Of a DNA stretch of 64,000 nucleotides, positions 20,934 through 33,089 are shown piece by piece. The notes under the pieces were generated by a model. That model did no database searches and was not told the origin of the DNA. It saw nothing but the letters and a program-made list of their open reading frames with translations. A program made the position numbers and the translations under genes. Source of the stretch: Malus domestica (Eukaryota > Streptophyta > Magnoliopsida > Rosales > Rosaceae); contig NC_091661.1 of the NCBI RefSeq assembly GCF_042453785.1, forward strand, positions 25,039,501 through 25,103,500. Reading direction: 5' to 3'. Position 1 is the first letter of the stretch; every line of letters begins with the position of its first letter.

Positions 20934-23600
20934 TTTTGGCTGTTGGACACAGGTGCCAACACACACATCACTCTAGAAATTCAGAATTTGACCAATCCTA
21001 AAAAGTACACTAGTAATGATGGTGTGGGAGGTGTAGGTAATAATTTCGGTATCTCTATCGCACATTATGGCTCGAATCAACTTAAAACTAATACTTGCTC
21101 CTTTGCTTTACGTGATATACTTCATTGTCCTTCTGCATCCACAAATATCATATCTGCCCATAGGTTTCCAACATGTTTTCCAACATTTTCTTTCTGTTCA
21201 TGGTATTTTACAATGCTTTTTGTGCCCTAGACACCCTGAACAAAATGGTTTGGCCGAACGAAAACATCGACACATTGTTGAAACTGCAATTGTTATGCTT
21301 TCTCAGTTGTCCATGCCAAATAAATTTTGGTTTGATGCATACTCAATTGCTACGTACTTAATCAATAGGTTACCAACTACTGTATTATCAAACATATCAC
21401 CTTTTGAGAAATTGTTTCAAAGGAAACCGAATTATGACATGTTAAAAGTTTTTAGTTATATCATTGTTTTCCATGGTTAATACCATACAATCAAAACAAA
21501 TTGCAACAAAAATCAAAGTCATGTGTTTTTCTTGGGTATTCACTGAATCATCAAGGATACAAATGCTTGGATCTGTCCACAAGACGAGTTTACTTGTCTC
21601 GCCATGTCCTATTCGTTAAGGATTTCCTCCATTTTAAGGGACTCACATCTTCTTCTGAAAGCCTTGAATCACAAGGTAACAATTTTTTACCCCAATTATT
21701 ATTTACATTTCCATTAACAACAACTGCTCCCGTGAGTTCTATTGCAACCACTACACATTTACCCCCACAAATCTCGTCTGACTGTAATCTTGCCAATCTC
21801 GCAGAGACCTATCATGATGCCACCACCTCACCACATATAACTCCCTCTCTTGATATAATATGTCCATCCATCATACCTTTAGCACCTAACCATCCCTTAG
21901 GACCCTCACTACAATCAAATGAGCAAGTGTTAGACAATTCACAATATCTACCAGCCAATGTGCCTAGTGATACTGGGCACTCTATGACTGCACGCTCCAA
22001 GTCCAGGGTCCTTAAACCGAATCCAAAGTATGCTATGCATGTTGTAATTGATAAATTTCTTGTTGAACCTACTTGTTTTAGTCAAGCAGTCAAGCAGTCA
22101 AGCATCAGGAGTGGAGGGAAGCTATGGTGCAAGAGTTTAATGCACTATAAATGTGTGGAACCTGGAGTTTAGTTCCATATTGTCCTGACATGAACGTGAT
22201 GCCCAATAAATGGGTGTTCAAAATTAAACGCCGAGCAGATGACACTATTGAGCATCATAAAGCTCGACTAGTGGCTAATGGATTTCACCAGAAGGCTGGC
22301 GTGGATTACACCGAGACTTTCAGTCCTGTGGTTAAGCATAGCACCATTAGACTTAAGTCTTGTTGTGTCGAAGAAGTGGCATGTACGCCAACTCGACATT
22401 CAGAATACGTTCCTCCATGGCTACTTGAATGAACATGTCTTCATGCGTCAACCATCAGAGTTCATTGATAAACAGTTTCCAAATCAAGTCTGTAAGTTGC
22501 AACGTTCCATATACGGTTTAAAACAGGCACCTAGAGTTTGGTTCCAACATTTTTCAGACTTCTTGCTTCAACTGGGATTCGAAGAGTCTACATGTAATTA
22601 CAGTTTGTTTGTGTTTAATAAACAAGGTGTATATCTCATTTTGTTAATCTATGTAGATGACATTTTAATCATAGGGAACAGTCCTCGTCAAATGGCTCAT
22701 TTGATTAAGAAACTTGGCAGTTTGTTTTCAATGAAGGATTTAGGGCCCCTGAATTATTTTCTGGGAATTGAAGTCAAGTATAATGGTCATTCCATGCATC
22801 TCAGTTAGTCGAAATATGCCTTAGACTTACTTTCTTAAACTAAATTCATAGAAGCGAAGCCCATTTCCACTCCGGTTTCGTCAGGTCAGAAGTTGAGTGC
22901 TTATGTTGGTGATCTTTATACCAATCCAGAATGTATTGTAGTGTTGTTGGTGCCCTACAGTACCTCACCATCACTCGGCCTGATTTATCATACACTGTGA
23001 ATCAGGTGTGCCAGTTATATGCATTCTCCAAAGACAACGCACTGGATGACAGTCAAAAGAATCATTCGTTACTTGAAGGCTACATATAATCATGGGTTAC
23101 TATACAAACCAGGAAATGCCAAGTTGACAGCCTACTCTGATGCAGATTATGTTGGCAACCCGGACACTTGTCATTCCACAGGTGGCTTATGTGTTTATTT
23201 GGGTTCAAACCTTGTATCCTGGAGTTCGAAGAAGCAGAAGATGGTATCCAAATTGAGTGCAGACGCGGAGTATAGGCAATTAGCTTATACTGTCACTGAG
23301 TTGTCATGGTTACGGTATCTTTATAAGGATCTTCATCTGCATCTGGTTCAACCAATTATTTGGTGTGACAATATTTCCTCTATTGCCCTTGCGTCCAACC
23401 CAATTTTTCATTCGAGAACCAAGCATCTAGAGGTCGACTATCATTATGTTCGTGAGAAGGTTGTTCGTGGTCAGCTGTTGGTAAATTATATGTGTTCCCA
23501 GGACCAGCTTGCTGATATTTTTACTAAAGGATTGTCTTCGTCCAGATTCAAGTTACTTGTTTCCAAGCTTCCAGTTGTTCCAGCACCTGTTATCTTGTAG
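20934..23600 (+). pseudogene. Copia-2 pol pseudogene with integrase deletion
   Basis: The protease active site LDTGANTHIT is intact near 20943. The next recognisable part jumps from the protease C-terminus directly to the late integrase motif (HPEQNGLAERKHRH, about 21230-21270), so the pre-integrase region and first integrase acidic residues are missing. RT motifs follow: LYGLKQAP-like near 22510 and catalytic YVDDIL near 22650. RNase H (AYSDADYVGNP, SWSSKKQ, WCDNIS) runs 23019-23600. Frame breaks lie near 21480, 22172, 22432 and 22808. Confidence 0.88.
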
Positions 23601-23605
23601 GGGGC

Positions 23606-23905
23606 TGTTAGACGAAGTCAACATGAACTTCCATCCACCGTGAGTTAAGGAGTCCAGCGCGCTTTGAGAGTTCAGTTCAGTTCAGTTTGAAACTGTTATC
23701 TGATTAGGGTTCCTTGTTTATAGGATATATTTTTCAAATATTTGTAAACTGTTGTTTTCTGATTTGTATTGTTTGAATTTCAAATCTCCTTGTAAATAGG
23801 GTTTTCAAACCCTCTGATGTAATTGTGAAGCAATTATAAATACATGCATCCCATAGTTGAATGGGTATGCAATCAATGTGAAAAACCTGAGTTCTTAAAG
23901 TCTTA
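23606..23905 (+). repeat. 3' LTR of Copia-2
   Basis: Close match to 19684-19978; the longer length comes mainly from an extra CAGTT copy. It ends CTTA before the GTAACC duplication. Confidence 0.9.
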
Positions 23906-24226
23906 GTAACCATGTTTTCAAACACACTGAAAAATCTCATTTTCTCAAGCTTTGCCACCTCATCGGTCAGCATTCACAATAAGTTCGTATAAGTAAAAAT
24001 ATATGATTAAAAGTCAAACAATCCCAGTTTAAAAACATCATTTCATAAATTATTTGTATATTATACAAAAATCTCCCTCGAAATCTTAAATGAATCCACA
24101 CTAGCATTCAACTGACTTTTCATGGTCGACCCACACAAAAGAATGGATCTAGAGTGACACAGTTTGTACGAGGCCCGAAAGTCCTGAACCCACTCAAGCA
24201 ACCAAATAGGTAGTAGTCGCCCATAA

Positions 24227-24470
24227 CGGCTTAACCAGGCACAAACCCTTAGAGCAGCGGCTTAACCAAGCACAAATCCTTAGAGCTTACTGATGAGGCA
24301 ATAATCGCACATATATCGGCTTAACCAAGCACAATCATCCCTTAGAACTGGTATGTCCATCCAGCACCACAGTCGTGCTAAAAAGTAATGAATGCCCAAT
24401 GCCGATTTTACCAAGCACAATCACTAAATAGTAATGGTCGACAATACAGATTAACAAAGCACGACCATCA
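24227..24470. repeat. Degenerate short repeats, CGGCTTAACCAAGCACAA
   Basis: About five diverged copies of CGGCTTAACCAAGCACAATC, near 24227, 24258, 24317, 24402 and 24447, at irregular spacing. Function unknown; possibly part of a decayed retroelement. Confidence 0.55.
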
Positions 24471-24949
24471 TATACCATATTGTTATAGGTGCAGACTCGA
24501 TGTCATTTCATAAAAGAATATGATTATTAGATAACAAACACATTTATAAATTCATGCTATATCCACAAAGTATAAACTCAGGCTTTATCGCCTTCACTCC
24601 ATGATGACTAGGTAACAAAAAATTGCAAAATTGTTAGCACATAATATTAGTTAATTTCACTCACTAGAGAGTCCTACACATTTTTAAAATAACCACAATA
24701 GAAGCATCATGGAAACTGAGGCACACATAAAACAATGCGCTCATCATTAAGACGTCGCATATTTAAGATGAGTCAACCAAGGTCCATCAATCCGTACCAT
24801 CAAGCGTCGTCTCTAGTCATTTCACATAGGGGTGAGTTCAATTTCATTTGGTTTGGTTTTTTTCAAAATCGAAACCAAACCGAAATTTCAGTTTTGTTCG
24901 GTCTTTTAATAAAACTTGAAAATTGGTTAAAAAAATCTTAAACACTAGG

Positions 24950-25082
24950 AGGGAGGGAAGGAGAGAGAGAGAGAGAGATGTGTGGTTAGGGTTAGTGAAG
25001 GAGAGAATTGATGATTACAAAATTAGAGAAAAAAGACGAGGGAGGGATTAGAGAAAAAGGACGAGGGAGGGAGGGAGGGAGG

Positions 25083-25122
<40 letters not shown>

Positions 25123-25165
25123 TGTGGTTAGGGTTAGTGAAGGGAGAGAATTGATGAATACAAAA
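24950..25165. repeat. Duplicated block with (GA)n and (GGGA)n microsatellites
   Basis: GATGTGTGGTTAGGGTTAGT followed by GAGAGAATTGATGA occurs twice, at about 24977 and 25119. Each copy is preceded by a GA run; the second run is long (about 25087-25120) and follows a GGGA run. Confidence 0.8.
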
Positions 25166-25334
25166 TTAGAGAGAAAAGACTTCATGTTGTAAACTTCACG
25201 GCGGATCTCCAAGCCCCAAAAAATTGCTGATGTAGATCTCCAACCTAGCTAGGAAGATCCATCTAGACACCCACTTAGGCCTCTAGGCATTAGACCTTTG
25301 CCTGTCGTCTTAATAGCGCCAAACGCTTTTTAGA

Positions 25335-25546
25335 ATCTTGTTATAAAGTCATACAATTGTGAAACATGTGTCCATTTTTGGGTTTTTTTTTTGGCTAAAC
25401 GTGAAACATGGAGAAAAAATTAATTTCCTCTTACCCAATAATCTTGTTATAAAGTCATACAGTTGTGAAACCTGTGTCCATTTTTGGGTTTTTTTTTTTT
25501 CTAAACGTGAAACATGGAGAAAAATTCAATTTCCTCTTACCCAATA
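25335..25546. repeat. 106-bp direct duplication upstream of UGT copy 3
   Basis: Two adjacent copies (25335-25440 and 25441-25546) share ATCTTGTTATAAAGTCATAC, CATTTTTGGG and AACGTGAAACATGGAG. They differ by a few substitutions and a T-run length. The block is in the probable promoter of the UGT copy 3 fragment. Confidence 0.85.
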
Positions 25547-25623
25547 ATATCTTTACATATATGAAATCATAAAGCTCACAAGTCACACAGAGCTAAGCAA
25601 ACGCTAACATTCTCGATTCAATA

Positions 25624-25757
25624 ATGGAGCAAAGCAAAGGCAGGAGAGTGATCCTCTTCCCACTGCCGTTTCAAGGCCACATCACTTCTATGCTAGAACT
25701 GGCCAACTTTCTACACTCCAAAAGCTTCTCCATAACTATTATTCATTATTCACACCC
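25624..25757 (+). pseudogene. UGT copy 3: first 45 codons only
   Basis: ATG at 25624 opens the family N-terminus, MEQSKGRRV, with GHI and catalytic His19 retained but NPM changed to TSM. Similarity stops at about 25757, after a short ATTATTC duplication and ACACCCG, where an unrelated sequence (CCAGTGGCGAAGCCAGG) begins. No later exon of this copy is visible. The 5' UTR (ACATTCTCGATTCAATA) is most like that of copy 2, suggesting B-type. Confidence 0.85.
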
Positions 25758-26070
25758 GCCAGTGGCGAAGCCAGGATTTGCCGAGGGGAGGGGAGAAATT
25801 CAAAAGAGTGCAAGGTTCAATCGAAGCAGTTGCTTTCACATTGGAGAGTACAAAGGTTTGAGTCAATATTCATAGCAAAAAATAGTCTCTCTACCAAATC
25901 AGTTGTAAGCAATAATTTCCAAGCCAATGTAAGAAACTTAAATTGACTAGGATTAGATCCTAAAAAATGTTAGGATCTAGTCAAACAATGGACTAGGACC
26001 TATCAGCTAGGTGCCTAGGTGAGACCTAGGAAGGAGCCTGGATGGATTTAAATTATCATAAAATAAGTAT
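25758..26070. other. Unidentified insertion joined to UGT copy 3
   Basis: Begins CCAGTGGCGAAGCCAGG, a sequence resembling ends of dispersed plant repeats, and includes a short inverted repeat around TAGGATCTAGTC/GACTAGGATTAGATCCTA (about 25948-25983). No termini or TSD could be set. Confidence 0.35.
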
Positions 26071-26344
26071 TATGTTGTAGGCATAGTTTACTGAACAATT
26101 ATGGAGGCCATATAGATAGAGAGAAAGGTGTGGCAATAATAGAGAGAATAGAGAGATGTGTAATTGTGAGGTGTGTTATTCCAGCTTATTGTGCCTTTAT
26201 TAATAGTAGTAGGGAATGTTAATTCATTACCCTTTAGGATTACAACATTTAATAGGCAATCTACTCCTAATAGGAATATAAGATACATTCCCATATCTAC
26301 TAGGATTCACACATTCACATTCCTAATCTAATAGGACTGCAACA
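26071..26344 (-). repeat. LTR of Copia-5
   Basis: On the + strand it begins TGTTGTAGGCATAG and ends GACTGCAACA. The next bases, CTCCCCTTTGAG, are the polypurine tract on the other strand, marking this as the 3' LTR of a minus-strand element. Confidence 0.6.
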
Positions 26345-26764
26345 CTCCCCTTTGAGTGTGTAAATACTCAAGTAAATGGCGCATCAGGTCTTCAGTGATG
26401 AAGTACAGTTGATGAAGTATTCGGCACAATGAGCAAATGCGAGTCTCAAATCAATTGAAGAATGCATAAAAAGTAAAACTCACAAAACCTCGCTATGGTA
26501 AAACCCAAGGTGGGAGAAAAACCCATAGACTAAGGAGAAAAGTGAGAAGTTGCATTAAGTCAAAACTATACATCTTTTAGACGCAAGTAGAAGAGCTCAC
26601 AATGGTATGATCAGCCCATGATGGGTGCCTCGTTAAAACCTAGTTAGGTAGCAAAAAGTTAGTGGGAAAAATGCTCCTAATCGTAGGGAAAAAGAGTACA
26701 TTAAGATCAAGTGAGTATACTTTTGGATACTCCCCCTGAGTTTGACATAACTTCCAAATGAGAA

Positions 26765-29700
26765 CTACAAGCACTGCATATGATAGTTCGGCATACCAAT
26801 TCCTTGAACAAGCTTCTGGAAGGTTGACTTCGGTAGTGACGTTGTGTAGAGGTCAGCAAGGTTGTCTGGGATCGGCTTGCATAACTTCAATCTCTTGATG
26901 CTTTGCTGATGTAGACGTAATATGTCTTGGCGTTGACTTTGTTGATGCACATGTCTTGGTCGGGTGGATACATGTAGCATAATCTTCATGGATTGTTGTT
27001 GGGACTCAACGATCGATGAAAACACAGCAAGTATTTCGAATATGCTCAACAAGAACGGCTAACCATGTCTCACTTATGGTGTAGTGAAGTAAGGTGAATC
27101 TTGGAATGGTTCGAAGCTTTCGCAACTAAGGTCATATTGTGGACCTCCAAGATATTGCAATATCCCTTAATGGTAAAGACATAACTATTTGGGGATTTTG
27201 CCTTGTGCGGGTTTGATAAGTAACCTGCATCAGCATAACAAACAAGGCAAGCATCATTTCAAGGATCAGGGGGGTTAGATCTGCTCGAGATGCATTGGGA
27301 TTTGCCCATGTAATACCTTCAGGGTAAGTCTTTAATACCAATTCAGTGGTTGCGTGTAGGCACGGTGCTGCATCTTTACCAATAGATTAACAGTGAAGGA
27401 AATGTCTTGTCTAAATACAATGAGCTCAATACAACGAAGCGTAAAGTTGAACTTTAGATATGGAATTTCGGATTCCATAACCTCTTCAAGGTTCCCATTT
27501 GCATATAACGTATGGACAATCAAAGGTATACTCAAAAGTAGCACCTTCGGGGTGTAGTTCAACTGGTAGACCAAAATACCGTTAGAACAATGCTTGAACT
27601 TCAGGTCAAAGTATAAACGAGTTTTCTTAAGATCATTCATCTCAAATTCCATCTTCAGGTACGAGGTAGTTTTCTCAAGCTCTTCCGGAGTCTTAGTGAG
27701 ATTTGTGTTAACTATATAAATAGTAACTCTAGCAATTCGGAATAAGACTTTATAGTTTTAACACGTAAGGGCATAATTGATCCCTGACTGATCAAATAAT
27801 CACTTAGACGAGTATACCATCCGTTGGATTGTAGCGAATGCCTCAAACAAATTAAGAGGGTGTTCCGTGGTTTTGGAACTATTTGAACTAGTCCATGTAA
27901 TTCTTCGGGAACTTACATGACAATCTCTGTATCTATATCCTCATGGAGAAACACTAACCACATTTTAATGCTGCTATCAATCATAGGACATTTGAAAGAA
28001 ACCTTACGTCGTAAGGTATGCATCATATCCCACTATTTCATTCATCTCATAACGCTTCCTTTCCCATTTGTAACATAAGAGGGTTACCTTAGGTATAGTG
28101 TAGGAACGACAGGTCCAAACACACTTTGGTAAGGAATTTAACCTGGATTGTAATTTCGGTTGTCCAATCAGTTCTACGTTGTCACTTAATCAACGGAACA
28201 CGGTTCGATATCATCGCTTTTCATTTATGTCGGTAGCTACCATATAAGTGAAAACATCATCGATGGTAATCTCATTTCAATTCTATTTAGCTCATCTAAA
28301 CTAGTATACTGGACCAAGAATTTCAAGTCTTGGGAGTAATCCGGATTAATCTCATGAGATGGAAATGATTTGAGAAAGCGATCGAGTATGGATTCATTGT
28401 TGTGCCGTGTCTTCCTCTTCTAGGGAAGTGAATCTTACGAACCGAATGATTTGTTGTGCTCTAGGCCAAGACAGATTGATTGGCTATCCGCCGGTGTACC
28501 AGACGTCCAATAGGGGCGTTTAACCTTCCAATAGTGGTGGCACACCCTCTAAGAATGTTGACTCGATGTCCGTTAAGTACGTCTATCCTTGCAGGCATGT
28601 TTGCAGCTGGTATCTAATCTCATCACTTTAGCTAGATTAGAGGAATGCGTCTGGAGCAACATTCTAAAAGCTAGAATTCATCGCACTTGCTTATCACACT
28701 TGTGCGGTATGGGGATCGAGATGAGACATAGTGGGCAACGTACACGCAAATTCACGTCGTTCTATAGGACCGTTGATGTTCTTATCTCCCCTTAACGGTG
28801 GGAAGACTATCTCATTAAAATGACAACCTACAAATGAGCGGTAAAGAGATTGCGTGCAAGGGCTTGAAGAGAGCTAGTGTGAAGGAGAATCATGATTGAC
28901 AAAAGATACACATCATTCTTTGAGGACCTATGTTGGTATGTTGCGGCGGTGCAACTGGGCACATAGAATGAGCACCCAAATGCATAAATAAGAAAATCGT
29001 CAGGTTCGTACCCAGTAACCAACTGTAACATCATATAGGTTGGGTGGCAATGGGCCTCAAGGCGGACCAACATAACTGCGTACAAGATTGCATAGCCCTA
29101 AGCAGAAACCGAAAACTTGGTACGTTTACCAAAATTCGGGCAATCATTTAAATTGCTATTTATGATCGCTAGGCAAGGCTATTTGGGGTAAACATGGGAA
29201 TTCGATATTCAATTATAAACCCAAAATACATGCAATACTTTATCGAAAACTGTTGATATAAACACTTCAGCATTATCTAGTCTCCTGGACCTTAAGGGAT
29301 AAGTAGGGTGGTGAGCCCTTAATCGGCCAGAAGGTTTAGCAGCAATGTGTGTGGACAAACATGTGACCAGTTTTTTGATCAACCAAAACCATAAGTATTT
29401 ATATGGTTCACATTTTGGTTGGATTAGTCCACATATATTCCCTTGAATCCATTGTGAAAAGAGAGTCGTTTTGTATCTTTGCAAAGGATGATATAAAAAA
29501 TCAATTTCCCTAATGAGTAGGCTTGGCAAAGTGTGTTGTAGGCACAAAATCCTTACTTCGAGTAAGGAGATGCGTTGTAGCATCATTGTTCGACCTAAGT
29601 GTCCTAAATGGTTTTGCCAAAGCAAGTAAACTACTCAATCACCAGGTTCTATACCGGCCATATGTGGTGTATTCCTAGTTGGGAGACAATTGGTTTCAGG

Positions 29701-30221
29701 CTCATTCTTGGAGGTGATGCAAGGATATTTCACTCTATTTTCTTTAGTGGTTTCATTTATGATCATTGTTCTCTCGAATATCCTTAAAAACTCAACGATA
29801 GGGAGAATTTAAGGTCCCTTAAATGATAATTCAGTACCATTCTTACAACGAGGAGCGTGCCAAATGCTCTTAATCAGGTTGGATAGACCTGAAGTCGTTG
29901 TTGGAGATGTGATTTAGGTGTAAAGTTAGTGTGCGTAGTATCACATTCATCAAGACAACTAACTTCCCCACATTCCTACCTAATCATGTGTTTAATTGAA
30001 TCAGTCACATGTATTAAGAAACATGATTCAATTAATTCATAGTCGAGGACAATATCAATAAGATTATCCATAAGTAAAACATACACCAAACTTGAATCCA
30101 AGAACATGGCAAAATGTTCACAAAGTAAACCAAAGTTACTAGGGTGGATTCGGCCAACAAGGCCATTCATGTCAAAATTCTGCTCTTCCAACGGTGTTTG
30201 GTGGAGCAAAGTTAGTCTCAC
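26765..30221 (-). pseudogene. Copia-5 pol pseudogene
   Basis: Short broken frames: pre-integrase LWQNHLGHLGRTMM (about 29580-29625), integrase RRLDNAEVF (about 29260-29290), late integrase LVTGYEPD and FGCSFYVP (about 28960-29030), RT FEMNDLKKTR (about 27610-27650), RNase H DIAISWRST (27135-27170), and a C-terminal DNLADLYTTSLP (about 26820-26870). No frame is longer than 140 codons, so this is the oldest Copia copy here. Confidence 0.75.
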
Positions 30222-31660
30222 ATATTGACTACTAGAATGATACTCCTCAACAACATTGGTAGAGGTACAAATAGGTGCATAACCAATGATCTATTACGTC
30301 TATACGGAAGTAGATGTTGCATGGTTAAAGTTCAAGAATATTATCCCTTATTTTTGAAGTTTTAGGTCTTAGGTGCCAAGGAGCACGCTTCGAGCATGAT
30401 GCCACACCTTGGCAGACCCTGATTCTACCATATGTTTGTGGCAGCTATTAGATCCGAGAATTTGGTAAACTTCTGCTTTCTACACTGCTGTTTCAGGGGC
30501 GAGTTAGAAACATGGAAGGATGAGAAAAGTATTCTCCAGTCAAAATTCTATTAGATATAAACTTCAGAATTGTACTAATTCATGGACGTAATCATGGTGT
30601 GCTTCAGACAATGTCTTTCATGATTAAACGGTATGTAGGAGCGAGCCAAAGAGCCATGGAATCCTCGTTCAGGAGGTACTTCCGTTTATAATGCTTCGGG
30701 CATAAGTCTTTGAATGAAGATCATGGCGGAGGCTTTTTCAGCTCTTCCATGTCATTGTTGGCGTTAATGGTATCTCAGCTTCTTGATAGTCAAGTGGAGA
30801 TTCACGTCTTTTACCCCACATAAAGTGGTTTCTAATAGAAACATCCAAATCAAGAAAATCAAACTTGTGACAGTTTGACAATCCACTGAATTGGATGGAA
30901 CAAGATCGTGATTAGTGCTATGGGAATGAATCATCCATGAGCATCAAAGTTAGAACATTTGAGTTCTAAGACATGGTTTTCATGAAAAACGTTGGGTTTT
31001 CATGGGTGTATTGTTTTATGAAATCTTTGGGTTTCAAAGACACTAAATTTGAAACTACAGGTTCAATTTAGTTTATGAATGTTTAGTTCATAAAAGAGAG
31101 GTTTTTGCAAGAACACAGAATGCAATATGCTGATTTAAGTGTAGTGGATTTGAGGTTTTTCGGGAACTCAAGTGTGAGAGCTTCGTTACTACGAAAGTAT
31201 GTCAACGGTTCAAAGTATAAAAATAAATTATTGAATCATTAATGTCCAAAAGTGATCTTCAGGTTAATAATTTTGGATTCATTATCAGATTAATGGACTG
31301 CTGGTCGCTTTTAATTAATTCAATAGATCATGACCATTCGGGGTCGATCGTAGAAGCAAAAATAATTACAACATTCGGGTTAAAAATTATTTAAAATGCC
31401 AAAAATTAGCATTGGATTCAAAAAGCCATAGCCCAATAACATTGGGCTTGGGTGCCGTAAGCAAAGGGCATGGGTCCAGTGACAGGGGCAGGCCCAGAGG
31501 CTTATGGGAGTGGGAGAAACCCTAGCGCATCTGGGTTTCAGGTTTGGGCCAAAAGGGGGGGCACAGGTCAAAGCCTAGCACAGTGATGGCCTGTGGTTTT
31601 GCGTGGGAAAGCAAGCCTAGCAAAAGCTGGCTTGCAGAACGTGATAATATACAATTTTAA

Positions 31661-32472
31661 GGTATAGAAAGCTTTAGAGATCTTTCTTTAAATACCTTAA
31701 ATGTGGGGGAAGTCTACTTCCTAGTGTTAGCAAATTACTTACAAAAGTCCCAACATATATATACTTTTGAGGACTTGAAATTGAGAAACAACTACTCTCA
31801 TATGAAATATTATTTCATCATATGGATTGTGCACACCATTTAAAATAGTCAACCTATAGTAGTGGATCCAATTATTAAATGTTAGACTAGAGAGTAAGTT
31901 GATCATCGAGGGGAATGAGGCTAAACCCAACATAACTAATGAATCTGTCGGGCGGAAACCTAACTTAGTTGATTGGAGATCCCATGGTCTAAGTCCAATA
32001 GGCAAACTGGTTGGGCTTGATTCAAAGAAGTGAACACACTATATACCTTATTCTTATGATGGAAGAAGTGTGTTGTCTGTAGAAGTTTTAGGGTGTATAT
32101 TTAATGACAGTGATATCTTATAAATAAGAAGAATAGAGCAGACTATTCTTAATCAGTAGTCACCTATGTGAGAGTAGAAGTGGGTCGCTTCTATGAGAAT
32201 AAGATGGCTAAATTCTCTAAAGCTTGTTCATGACCAAAATGAACACAACCGTATGAACCGTAATATATTAGGAATAGGGATGTGTGTTGCTTATTGTCTC
32301 AGTTCACTACTGCGGTGAACAGTTCAAGATCTTCCACATCCAATGCGTCACCAAGTAAACCTGATAAGTATTCACTAGGGTAGGTTCAAGTCCAAAAAAC
32401 ACATCTTCCGATGCATCTCTTGTTCGCCTGTACTCTCAAATTCTTCCTGATTTTTCATTCATGTAGGGGATT
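31661..32472 (+). mobile_element. Internal 3' remnant of an LTR element, plus strand
   Basis: Non-coding sequence that ends in a purine tract (GTAGGGGAT, 32464-32472) immediately before an LTR starting TGTTGG. I take it as the 3' end of the internal region. The left boundary with Copia-5 is not clear. Confidence 0.4.
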
Positions 32473-33089
32473 GTTGGAAATTATATATTATAATATAAAA
32501 TATTGTAATATATAATTTTAATAATTGAATGAAAAATAGTGTTAACCATATTTCTTAGAAAGGTTATGTTGTTTAGGTGCATTCCCTTGTCAAAAGATGT
32601 ATACTTATAGATGAAAAGTTACATCTCTTTAACAAGTAAGTACTTGGGGTGCTATATAAACTCATGAAACCATCATCATTAATATAGAAAATTAGAGTTA
32701 ATTTTTACTATTGAGAAATAGGGTTTCCCCACTTTGTTTCTCTTATGCTTCATATGTCAAATTCCGAGTCGTGTCTTGACAGTATAGAATATATAAAATT
32801 CGCCTGAGTCTGAAGATTGAAGTGCTTTGACTTCAGATTATAAATTGTTGAATCATGGGAGATTGACCCCTACCGAACTACAAGCATAAGACATAAGAGT
32901 AGTGACGAAATTCTGTCTTTAGGACATTGCATTTATGCAAGCTTCAATCTCCAAGTTTGTCAATTTTTCTGATTTTATCTCTAGTTGTTTATATTAATCT
33001 TGTATACTATTGATGTTGTGATTTTCTTTATGATTATTATCATTGGAATTCTTGTGTTATTTTCTTATTTTCTAATAATGCTCCAACAG
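32473..33089 (+). repeat. 3' LTR of a truncated element inserted in UGT copy 4
   Basis: 617 bp with 6-bp inverted ends, TGTTGG...CCAACA, and a sense TATA box (GCTATATAAA, 32651-32660). Immediately after it the UGT exon continues with GCTAGAACTG, equal to the CTATGCTAGAACTGG of other copies, so GCTAG is the expected target duplication. The partner LTR and the other GCTAG are not in the window at the expected place, implying a later deletion. Confidence 0.75.

Larger units (their letters stand above)
19684..23905 (+). mobile_element. Copia-2: LTR retrotransposon with matched LTRs and TSD
   Basis: LTRs are 19684-19978 and 23606-23905, flanked by GTAACC on both sides (19678-19683 and 23906-23911). 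A primer-site-like TGGTTTTCTAGAGCT follows the 5' LTR and a purine run (GGGGGC) precedes the 3' LTR. The LTRs differ at about seven positions plus one 5-bp repeat, so the insertion is fairly recent. The coding region is defective: gag has stops and much of the integrase N-terminal half is deleted. It sits between the orphan upstream module and its former 5' UTR-like flank. Confidence 0.93.
23912..25334. other. Spacer with degenerate repeats and a GA microsatellite
   Basis: No gene seen. 23912-24000 resembles UGT 5' UTR sequence. 24840-24910 is rich in GAAACCAAACC/GGTTTGG motifs like a decayed hAT end. Two sub-features are listed separately. Confidence 0.5.
26071..31660 (-). mobile_element. 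Copia-5: strongly decayed Copia element, minus strand
   Basis: The 3' LTR is 26071-26344, preceded on the minus strand by the purine tract AAAGGGGAG. Broken pol segments run in order through the minus strand to about 30221, with gag-like sequence to about 31050. The coding style matches Copia-1 (RLDNA-EF, YVP...GPQR-like, DIAISWRST), so the two belong to one lineage. The 5' LTR is not recognised and the boundary near 31660 is approximate. Confidence 0.75.
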
